Assembly: GCA_963965975.1 (NCBI GenBank)
Contig: OZ014421.1
Span: 5,135,001 to 5,199,000 of the forward strand
Origin: Xestospongia bergquistia
Taxonomy: Eukaryota; Porifera; Demospongiae; Haplosclerida; Petrosiidae
Length of the DNA stretch: 64,000 nucleotides
Direction of reading: 5' to 3'
Of the stretch, positions 47,010-58,163 are shown piece after piece. Numbering within the stretch: the first letter of the stretch is position 1; each line of letters begins with the position of its first letter. The notes under the pieces are model-generated. The model made no database searches and was not told where the DNA came from. It saw only the letters and a program-made list of their open reading frames with translations. Made by a program: the position numbers and the translations under genes.

Positions 47010-48547
47010 ATGGACATGTTTTTTAAACCAAAGAAGAAAGGAGACTTTGGCAAAGTCTGTATCTTTTTGGCTAGACTATGTGGAGCTATAGCTGCTGTGT
47101 GTAAGATTTTAACTCTTGTAATTTAAGATTTGTATTTTCGTTGTTTCTCCTCTGTAGTTGTCTTAATATGTGGTTTAATCAGTCTGTTACCATTGCCCAG
47201 TTTGACGACATCACTGAGTGGCTATCCTCGATGTGTTGGTGTTGGCTTCATATTTATGTAAGGAATTATTAATAATATCCATTTCTTCTGCAGTAGATTA
47301 TTAATTTTAGGTAGTGTCTAGAGTGGCAGTAATAGAGTGCTGTACTTTAATGTGACTATACTCTAGATCCTAAACATTAAACACAGGAACCTAAATGTAT
47401 TAATTTCACATTAAAGTATGGTATTCAATTACCATTACTCTAGAAACTTCCTTAATTTTAACTTACTGCTGAATCATGATGATCTAATTTTATTTGTTTA
47501 TTCATCATTCTTGTCATATGATTGTCATGTGACTGTTACTCAAATATAATTATAACTAAAATTATACATTTAGTCATCTGTTCTACCATTTAATCTCTCT
47601 GTCTATTTTTCATTACAGTATCACAGCAGTGGTTATGTTCTTTACTGAGGCTAGTATGTTAGGACATTGTGTAGATAATCTAGCATTTCTATTAGTTGTA
47701 AGTAAATATTTAAAACATTGGCATCGAGCTGTTATCTATATGGGGTAAGTAAGAGATGAATAGGTTGATAAATGGATGGATAAATGGACTATTGGATAGA
47801 TAGATAGATGGATGGATGGATCATGGATGACCAGTAATGATGATCTCTATCTTGTAGTATCAGTATAGCTCCATTAGTTTTGTGGTGTCTCTCTATATCA
47901 ACAATATTACCAATGATGATACTCTTTTTAGTGGGGGCTTTCAACTTTGTATTAGCAATTGGACAAAAGTAAGTACCACAGTGACCTAGGATAGTTACCA
48001 TTAGTGAACTCTACACTGATGAACATCAGTACTTATCACAGTAACCTAGGATAGCTAAGCTCTAGACTAGTGAACATCAGTACCTAGTGAACATCAGTAC
48101 TTACCAAAGTGACCTAGGATAGCTACCATTAGTAAGCTCTAGATTAGTGAACATCAGTACTTACCACAGTAACCTAGGATAGCTACCATTAGTAAGCTCT
48201 AGATTAGTGAACATCAGTACTTACCACAGTGACCTAGGATAGCTACCATTAGTAAGCTCTAAACTAGTGAACATCAGTACTTACCACAGTAACCTAGGAT
48301 AGCTACCATTAGTAAGCTCTAGACTAATAAACATCAGTACTTACCACAATGATGTCAATAGTTAACTGTAATTAGTGAAATCAGGGCTAATATTACTTTA
48401 TACTATTGTAGAGGTGATCATACAGACCAATTAGCAGCAAGATGGCAAAGATTAGGAGATGAAGAAATGGATGATATAAATGAAGAAAATCAAGAGGAGG
48501 AAGAGAAGGAACAAGAAGAGGTGACAGTACAACAGTCTACAGCTTAA
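47010..48547 (+). CDS. CACFD1: Flower / CACFD1 four-pass membrane protein
   Basis: Flower proteins are synaptic-vesicle and cell-competition membrane proteins, proposed to conduct calcium. Five exons (47010-47100, 47158-47257, 47619-47744, 47858-47968, 48412-48547) give 187 aa. Four hydrophobic segments are visible: VCIFLARLCGAIAAVFVLIC, GVGFIFIITAVVMFFTEASM, VIYMGISIAPLVLWCLS and MMILFLVGAFNFVLAIG. The acidic residue in TM2 (FFTEASML) sits where Flower has its conserved glutamate. The GQKGDHTDQLAARWQ stretch after TM4 matches the family's G.KGD motif. The C-tail is glutamate-rich. Introns 2 and 4 hold repeats. The donor of exon 4 lies at the start of the minisatellite. Confidence 0.88.
47335..47455. 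mobile_element. MITE family copy 3
   Basis: In CACFD1 intron 2. Inverted ends share TACTTTAATGTGA, and TCTAGAGT recurs at both outer edges; the core ACCTAAATGTATTAATTTC is also in copy 2. Confidence 0.7.
47985..48350 (-). repeat. 60-bp minisatellite, copy 2
   Basis: About six copies of a 60-bp unit in CACFD1 intron 4, containing CCTAGGATAGCTACCATTAG. It is the reverse complement of the satellite at 2859-3235, about 45 kb away. Confidence 0.92.
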
Positions 48548-48710
48548 TAAATTACATCTGTCAATTATTGATTTTATTATTCTTCATTTTTAACTAATAT
48601 AATAAAACATTGTAATGATAATATTATTATTATAATTATGATTATTGTTAATAATCCTTTACTTCCGTTTATCTCCGTATATTGTTTATGTAAAATGGCA
48701 GTTTGTGGAT

Positions 48711-50900
<2,190 letters not shown>

Positions 50901-51416
50901 AGCAAATAAGTCATTATATCACTTATTATATTTGATTGTATTATTACAATATGTTATTAATTTAATACTTGAAAATAATGTATATTCGAAAAAAATTGAG
51001 AGTTAATAAACCTGTTGTTAAACTATTCTGTATATTGGTCAAGCTGTGGGTTTCTAAACTAGCTTTGATACATCTCATCTTGCGGTTCCAATTTCACAAC
51101 ATTGTTCATTAACTTTAATCTAGTAATCAATAACATAAAATAATAGATCATTTGTTTCAATTTATGCAAATATACAACATATGTCATGTTTTGTGTGTCA
51201 GGTAACTTCACTGGAAAAATAAACAAAAACTCTTTTCACAAATTATATTAATTTATTGAAATACAAGTATAATAAATCCACTTTATCTTAATTTGCATTA
51301 ATTAACATCAAAATAAGCTATGTGAATTCTACATCTTATTTCAAAATGGGTTGATAATTAGTTTTCCATTTAAAACATTCTCAGACTTAAAATTTATTGT
51401 CTCACTATACAGCTAC
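50901..51416. other. Spacer between convergent ATAT1 and ankyrin gene A
   Basis: Probably the 3' UTRs of both genes. Much of it is repeated at 57791-58163 in the second duplication unit, for example GTGGGTTTCTA followed by CATCTTG. No gene was seen. Confidence 0.6.
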
Positions 51417-51556
51417 TACAAATGCGTTGTCTCATCATTGTCTTGAGACCATTTAGTTGTTGTTGATTGTGAGACATTGCTTGATCGATAACCTGAATCA
51501 ACTGATGATAGTTGCACAGTCCTAGTTCCTGGAAGTAGATAAGCAATGTTACAATG
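51417..51556 (-). pseudogene. Former C-terminal tail of ankyrin gene A, behind a premature stop
   Basis: After the TAA at 51557-51559 the same frame stays open and reads HCNIAYLLPGTRTVQLSS, then VDSGYRSS and ends with DNDETTHL and TAG at 51417-51419. Gene B reads QNHHHNIVSLLQETI at the equivalent place and ends DNDETTNF. The sense frame is therefore relic coding sequence unless the stop is bypassed. Gene B's tail is longer in the middle. Confidence 0.75.
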
Positions 51557-54500
51557 TTAATTTTGGCTGGCATTATCAAGAGGTGTTTGATTTGATTTGT
51601 CTTTTAGAAATCGATTAGCACCACTTTTCAGGAGTTCCCTGACAATATTTTTATGTCCATATTGACAAGAAAGGTGTAATGCTGTAACTTGAGTCTTTAA
51701 TAACTCAACAATATCACCATAACCATTTTGACTGGCTACCATAAGAGGTGTTGAGCCATCTTCATCAGGTAGGTTAGGGTCTGCTCCATTGGTAAGTAAG
51801 ATAAAGACAACAGAGGACTGACCATTCTGGGTAGCAATATAAATGGCTGTTATTCCATGTTTGTTTTGTGCATTAATCAAAGCATTCTTCTCTAGTAATA
51901 ACTCAATAACATCTTTGTGACTATTTCTACTGGCTACCATAAGAGGTGTCCAGCCATCTATCTTGGGTAAGTTAGGATCTGCTTCATTGGTAAGTAAGGT
52001 AGAGACGACAGAGGAATGACCTTTATGGCTAGCAATATAAATGGCTGTTATTCCATGTTTGTTTTGTGCATTAATCAAAACATTCTTCTCTAGTAATAAC
52101 TCAACAATATCACCATGACCATTTTTACTGGCTACCATAAGAGGTGTTGAGCCATCTTCATCAGGTAAGTTAGGGTCTGCTCCATTGGTAAGTAATGTAG
52201 AGACAACAGAGGAATGACCTTCGTGGCTAGCAATATAAATGGCTGTTATTCCATGTTTGTTTTGTGCATTAATCAAAACATTCTTCTCTAGTAATAACTC
52301 AACAATATGACCATGACCATTTTGACTGGCTACCATAAGAGGTGTTGAGCCATCTTCATCAGGTAGGTTAGGGTCTGCTCCATTGGTAAGTAAGATAAAG
52401 ACAACAGAGGACTGACCATTCTGGGTAGCAATATAAATGGCTGTTATTCCATGTTTGTTTTGTGCATTAATCAAAGCATTCTTCTCTAGTAATAACTCAA
52501 TAACATCTTTGTGACTATTTCTACTGGCTACCATAAGAGGTGTCCAGCCATCTATCTTGGGTAAGTTAGGGTCTGCTCCATTGGTAAGTAAGGTAGAGAC
52601 GACAGAGGAATGACCTTTATGGCTAGCAATATGAATGGCTGTTATTCCATGTTTGTTTTGTGCATTAATCAAAACATTTGTCTCTAGTAATAACTCAACA
52701 ACATTACCATGACCATTTTGACTGGCTACCATAAGAGGTGTTGAGCCATCTTCATCCGGTAGGTTAGGGTCTGCTCCATTGGTAAGTAAGGTAGAGATGA
52801 CAGAGGAATGACCTTTACAGCTAGCAATATAAATGGCTGTTATTCCATGTTCGTTTTGTGCATTAATCAAAACATTCTTCTCCAGTAATAACTTAACAAT
52901 ATGACCATGACCATTTTGACTGGCTACCATAAGAGGTGTTGAACCATCTTCATCAGGTAGGTTAGGGTCTGCTCCATTGGTAAGTAAGATAAAGACAACA
53001 GAGGACTGACCATTCTGGGTAGCAATATAAATGGCTGTTATTCCATGTTTGTTTTGTGCATTAATCAAAGCATTCTTCTCTAGTAATAACTCAATAACAT
53101 CTTTGTGACTATTTCTACTGGCTACCATAAGAGGTGTCCAGCCATCTATCTTGGGTAAGTTAGGGTCTGCTCCATTGGTAAGTAAGGTAGAGACGACAGA
53201 GGAATGACCTTCATGGCTAGCAATATGAATGGCTGTTATTCCATGTTTGTTTTGTGCATTAATCAAAACATTCATCTCTAGTAATAACTCAACAACATCA
53301 CCATGACCATTTTGACTGGCTACCATAAGAGGTGTTGAGCCATCTTCATCCGGTAGGTTAGGATCTGCTCCATTGGTAAGTAAGGTAGAGACGACAGAGG
53401 AATGACCTTTACAGCTAGCAATATAAATAGCTGTTATTCCATGTTTGTTTTGTGCATTAATCAAAACATTCTTCTTTAGTAATAACTCAACAACATCACC
53501 ATGACCATTTTGACTGGCTACTATAAGAGGTGTTGAGCCATCTTCATCCGGTAGGTTAGGGTCTGCTCCATTGGTAAATAAGGTGAAGACGACAGAGGAA
53601 TGACCTTTACAGCTAGCAATATAAATGGCTGTTATTCCATGTTTGTTTTGTGCATTAATCAAAACATTCTTCTCTAGTAATAACTCAACAACATCACCAT
53701 GACCATTTTCACAGGCTACCATAAGAGGTGTTGAGCCATCTTTCATGGATAGGTTAGGGTCTGCTCCATTGTCAAGTAAGTTTGATGTAGTAAAAAAATA
53801 ACCACTTTGACTAGCCACAAATAATACTGTAGTAGCATTATGATTTTGCATTTTACATATAGTAGATATCACTGATTCACCTGATCTTGTTAGTTGTGTA
53901 TAATTACCACCTACTTCAAGAAGAAGAGCGATAGCAGAAAGTGGACCACCAGATTGAACAGCTTTCAAAAGATCTGAGTCAAATGTCATGTCATCTTGTG
54001 ATTCTTCATAGTTAAAGACTACATTAGTACCTACTGTTAATGAGATGACTCCAATTGCCTTCAACTCTTGACTGTTAAACCTGGATCTTGTTATAAGGTA
54101 AGCTATTTCTTTAGATACTCTCCATATAATGTATAAGCTACCCTCTTTGACAACAATGTCATGTAGTGACTCATCATATTCTTTAAAAAGGAGTCTCACC
54201 AAAAACTCAAAATGATTTAACGTAATGTCTAGCCACATTTTCTTTACTTTCAATGTTATTTTTACTTTACCTGGTATGTCTTGCTTTGATTTTATCTTAT
54301 CAGCAAGATCCTTCATTTTTTTTGTTTTGAATGTTTCTAAATCATCTTGATATTTCTGAACTTTATGAGGCAAGTTAGTGTCAGACAGAAACTCCCCAAC
54401 TATTCTTTGAAGAAGTCGACAATTAAGATAATGCCAATGGTCATCTAGTATGTTAAACAACTTGATGTATGTAATGTCAGCAACATCTAGATCAGGTATA

Positions 54501-55033
54501 GGCATTCCACTATTCTTCTGTCGTATTCTCAAGTATCGATAAAATGGTAAAAGCTTATTTGGTCTTTGTTGAAATGACTCCTGTGTTTCTGCAACCAGTG
54601 CAGCAAATGTGTGTTCTAAATCAGTGATCTTTTCCACTATATCTTCTTCAAGGTCAATATTAATCTCAATTGATTCTTGCTCTTTACTAGTTGAAGATTG
54701 GCCATTGACATTGGTACATTCTTTATGTTGTAAAGTGAATGGTGTTTGGTCTAGAATACTAGCATATTTTGTTCTGATACACTCAGCAACAGCAGGATTG
54801 ATTCTTTCTACTGCATCAGCTACAGTACGCCATGAATGTTTGGTATTGGTTTGGTCCAGCCATTTTTGTAAAGAATGCATTTTGCGTTGCCATATTTCAG
54901 CGTATTGTGCCTCAATACTCTTAATATCAATATAAGAAACTTTGAGACTTACAGCAACTTGATCCCATTCAACTATTTCTTTCAGTTCATGACACAGTAC
55001 ATCAAGAGTAGGTGGACTGAGATTATCAGACAT
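51557..55033 (-). CDS. Death-domain / ankyrin-array protein A
   Basis: One coding exon gives 1158 aa. I start at the MSDNLSPPTLDVL methionine because a good acceptor (CTTCTACAG) lies six bases before it, and the same holds in gene B. Residues about 1-95 look like a death domain (LKEIVEWDQVAVSLKV, WRTVADAVERINPAVAECI). Residues about 130-360 form a helical module (LFNILDDHWHYLNCRLLQRI, ending GSLYIIWRVSKEIAYLI) of a type I recall beside death and ankyrin domains in sponge proteins. From about 385 on come some 22-23 ankyrin repeats alternating two types: TPLMVASQNGHGDVVELLL and TAIYIASHKGHSSVVSTLL. The array has a 594-bp higher-order period. A TAA stop cuts the protein short of a tail that is still visible to 51417. 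Function is unknown; death-fold adaptor signalling is inference. Confidence 0.87.
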   Translation of the reverse strand: MSDNLSPPTLDVLCHELKEIVEWDQVAVSLKVSYIDIKSIEAQYAEIWQRKMHSLQKWLDQTNTKHSWRTVADAVERINPAVAECIRTKYASILDQTPFTLQHKECTNVNGQSSTSKEQESIEINIDLEEDIVEKITDLEHTFAALVAETQESFQQRPNKLLPFYRYLRIRQKNSGMPIPDLDVADITYIKLFNILDDHWHYLNCRLLQRIVGEFLSDTNLPHKVQKYQDDLETFKTKKMKDLADKIKSKQDIPGKVKITLKVKKMWLDITLNHFEFLVRLLFKEYDESLHDIVVKEGSLYIIWRVSKEIAYLITRSRFNSQELKAIGVISLTVGTNVVFNYEESQDDMTFDSDLLKAVQSGGPLSAIALLLEVGGNYTQLTRSGESVISTICKMQNHNATTVLFVASQSGYFFTTSNLLDNGADPNLSMKDGSTPLMVACENGHGDVVELLLEKNVLINAQNKHGITAIYIASCKGHSSVVFTLFTNGADPNLPDEDGSTPLIVASQNGHGDVVELLLKKNVLINAQNKHGITAIYIASCKGHSSVVSTLLTNGADPNLPDEDGSTPLMVASQNGHGDVVELLLEMNVLINAQNKHGITAIHIASHEGHSSVVSTLLTNGADPNLPKIDGWTPLMVASRNSHKDVIELLLEKNALINAQNKHGITAIYIATQNGQSSVVFILLTNGADPNLPDEDGSTPLMVASQNGHGHIVKLLLEKNVLINAQNEHGITAIYIASCKGHSSVISTLLTNGADPNLPDEDGSTPLMVASQNGHGNVVELLLETNVLINAQNKHGITAIHIASHKGHSSVVSTLLTNGADPNLPKIDGWTPLMVASRNSHKDVIELLLEKNALINAQNKHGITAIYIATQNGQSSVVFILLTNGADPNLPDEDGSTPLMVASQNGHGHIVELLLEKNVLINAQNKHGITAIYIASHEGHSSVVSTLLTNGADPNLPDEDGSTPLMVASKNGHGDIVELLLEKNVLINAQNKHGITAIYIASHKGHSSVVSTLLTNEADPNLPKIDGWTPLMVASRNSHKDVIELLLEKNALINAQNKHGITAIYIATQNGQSSVVFILLTNGADPNLPDEDGSTPLMVASQNGYGDIVELLKTQVTALHLSCQYGHKNIVRELLKSGANRFLKDKSNQTPLDNASQN

Positions 55034-56260
55034 TGTGAACTGTAGAAGATGAAAGAGAAACAATCAATGCAATAGCCATTGTTTGTAATCCTTCAATTGT
55101 TGTCATGACAACATCAAATGCACTAAGTAATCAGTAAAATTATTTAATCATTAAAGTTCCTATTATAGATTTATTTTATGACATACCTCTGTGATATATC
55201 TGTTCCATTAGATTGTCCACTCACACCAATGATACTAAAAGTTAATATATATTGATGTAGATGTATTTTACAATGTTACTATTGCTGTGTCACAAGAGAT
55301 GATTAGATCACAGCAAATATTGAGACAATTGACTCCAGAATTGATTGCAAATCCAGTATCACACATTTAACAGATCTCTAATGTTCAGTAGCTAAGTAGT
55401 TTACAACATACAAACAAACTTCTAGTGGATAGGTATACAGGGATGATAGCTAAGTAAGTATTGAGGTAATTTAGACAAGAGTAGATTAGCAACAAGAGTA
55501 CACCATGTTGAAATTCTGAGAAATTGATATAATTTAGTCAAGAGAAGAGAATGCTAATGGTGCATTAAATATTTGGGTGATTAAGTCAACAGATGAGTGC
55601 ACGAGATATTAAGGTTATTGAAAAGAACGTTAATGGTGTATTAGATATTAAAATAATCAAGTCAAAGAAGACTTGTATAAGAACGCTTGTGGTACATTAG
55701 ATATTAAGGTAATCGAAGAGAACGTTAATGGTACATTAGATACTGTATAAAGATAATTGAAGAGAAGGTTAATGGTGCGTTAGATATTAAGGTAATTGAA
55801 GAGAACGTTAATGGTGTCTTAGATATTAAGATAATCGAGTCAAAGAAGACTGATGGTGAATACAATGATTTATCAAACAGCTTTGATAGAGGAACATGAA
55901 CATACAAATTATATGACAGAGATGTACTTTAATAAGTAGATACTCTATTACAGAGAAGCTACCAGATAGTGCAGCAAGAGTATGTACAGGTCTTCCAGCA
56001 GTAACAAGCAATTCGATTCTGAGAGAAAACAATTGAGTTAAAAGACTTTCCCGCTTGTAATCTGTTAAATACTAAATAGTAAATACGAATATTTTATCAT
56101 TTCTTACCAACAGGAAAGGAAATAAGAAACAGAGGTTCACTTTAGTTGTCTTTCGAGCTCTTTGCTGATGCACATAGAGAGGAGGAATTCTAGCTCGTCG
56201 ACTTCACTCCACCCTTTCAAACAAACGTCATAGAGGAAGTGAAACTGGGACTTAGAAGCA
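55034..56260 (-). other. 5' region of ankyrin gene A: probable noncoding exons, repeat and promoter
   Basis: A likely exon at 55952-56018 has a TCTCTCAG acceptor and a GTAATA donor; an upstream exon ends at 56108 with the donor GTAAGA. Both are conserved in unit B (63890 and 63981). A short upstream frame in the first exon starts MCISKELERQ. A degenerate repeat of about 38-40 bp (words GAGAACGTTAATGGT and TTAGATATTAAGGT) fills 55605-55850. The promoter side shows TGACGT and an ETS/IRF-like GGAAGTGAAAC near 56226-56250. Confidence 0.5.
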
Positions 56261-56906
56261 AGTATATAAATAATACTAATTAATTTTTAGTTTGTATATT
56301 GGATAATAATATGTAAAACTAGTTTCAAAAATAATTAATATTTATAATTTAATTTGTTACACAACACAAATCAATAGAACAGAATATAAATAAATGATGA
56401 TTGATCAAATAATACTGATTATAATTATCTAGTACTTTTCAATTTATTTCTTTTTCAAATACTGTAATCTTGACACTATAAGTATAAAATTTAATAAGTG
56501 TGATAAAAATTAAGGACAGCTGCATTAAATAACATTAAATACACAAAATTAATGATTAAATCAAATGATAACAACCATAGGCGGAGGAAGCAAAAAAAGA
56601 CCTGGGGGGGGGGGGGCAAATCGTTTTGCTTTTTGATAGATGCATTCTTAATGTGTGCAATGTGCAACTTGTGTTTATGTCTCTAGAGAATGATAAGTGC
56701 AATTTTCCATATATCTGGGGGGCCAATATATCAAAAAAAATCCGGCATGCTCTCTTCGCCTATGACAACTGATACTTCTCTTTCTGACATTACAATTATT
56801 ACTAACTATTATATTATATATTATCAATGATGAATGTGGTATATTTAAGAGTATAGGGACAGTTAGATGGTGATATGGTTACCTAAATGACAAATTATTT
56901 TCCAGA
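56261..56906. other. Unique spacer between the duplication units
   Basis: AT-rich, no gene seen. It holds the 189-bp element at 56576-56764. I find no match to unit A sequence, so it may be insertion or divergence at the junction. Confidence 0.5.
56576..56764. mobile_element. 189-bp MITE with 5-bp target duplication
   Basis: The ends are inverted copies of CATAGGCGGAGGAAGC (right end CATAGGCGAAGAGAGC read inverted). ACAAC lies directly on both sides (56571-56575 and 56765-56769). The interior has a G12-13 run and CTGGGGGGCC. No coding capacity. Confidence 0.75.
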
Positions 56907-57790
56907 GACTAGTTGAATAAAGAGCCTGTCTTAAAGTTCTTTATGAGTGGCTTTCACTTTTTAGTTGTGCAGCTATTCTTGTTTTTATATTGTTATTTAT
57001 TTATAGAATAACAATTTTGTTGTTTTTGACAAGTTCTTTTCAACTTGTGTACATGTAGGTAAGTTTAATAGATCTTATTAACTTTGATTGAAAATGTGTT
57101 TAACAAACTTTTAGATCATGGTCGACATTTACCTCGGAGATATTCCTTACCTAATCCATTATCCTCTGTGGCCATTCCTGAATGGAAAAGGATGTCCTTA
57201 TCACCTTTGAGAAATGAGTAAGGAGAAAGAGAGGAGCTAATAAATTATTACATTTATTTCTTATCTAGATTACTTCTAATTTTCAGTGGTGTTGACCCAT
57301 CTACATCACCTAAACTTCGACAGCAAACCTCACCAATATCGAGTGACTCATTAAGTCCCCATCCAGTAAAAGCACCCTCAGTCCTATTGGTCAAACCAGT
57401 TTAGACCAAACAAGTAGAGCAAGGGTCTCACTCTCTCCCTGGAACACAACAAAGCTCAACAAACTACCACCAACAACAATTGATGAAGAAACTAGAGCTC
57501 CACATTTGACTATGAGAACTAGAAGACATAAAGGACAAAGATGGCTTAATCATGGCAGATGGGGTGTGGTTTCCAGCAGCTGATATAGTGCTCTAGACAT
57601 AATGATATTAGTAATCAGAGTGGTACAACAGTGCATCATGACTCTTCACAGTGAGTGCTTATAAGTTACTTTATATCTTAGACCTCTCTTGTCCATCCTA
57701 TCCTGTAGTCCATCATCTATTCCTTCATATTCTACAAGAGGATCTACCCATCAAGGGTGCCAACCTAACTGGAAATCATTTCTACATTGA
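56907..57790 (+). pseudogene. Duplicated 3' half of ATAT1
   Basis: It repeats ATAT1 from the GACTAGTTGAATAAAGAG word in intron 5 through exon 9. The exon 6 equivalent at 57007-57058 is identical to ATAT1. Exon 7 equivalent has a 9-bp deletion. Exon 8 equivalent has a one-base loss in CCCCATCCAGT (ATAT1: CCCCATACCAGT) that leads to a stop in CCAGTTTAG, plus further deletions near 57570-57595. Exons 1-5, with the catalytic residues and the promoter, are absent, so no enzyme can be made. Confidence 0.93.
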
Positions 57791-58163
57791 AGCAAATAAG
57801 TCATTATATCACTTATTATATTTGATTTATATTATTACAATATGTTATTAATTCTAACACTTGAAAATAATTTATTTGAAAAAAAATTGGAGAGTTAATA
57901 AACTTTAGTTGTTAAAGTATTCAGTATATTGCTCAAGCTGTGGGTTTCTACACTATCTTTGGTACATTTCATCTTGTGGTTACAGTTTTACAGTTCACAA
58001 CATTGCTCATTAACTTTATTCCAGTAATCAATAACATAAAATAATACAATTTGTTTTGATTTATACAAACATTCAAGATGTTTCGTGTTTTCTGTCAGGT
58101 AACTTCATCATTGGGAAAAATAAACACATTAAGATTGTCTCAATCAACTTAACTATACAGCTA
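57791..58163. other. Spacer between the ATAT1 pseudogene and ankyrin gene B
   Basis: Counterpart of 50901-51416 in unit A, shorter by about 150 bp. Likely 3' UTR of gene B. No gene seen. Confidence 0.6.
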
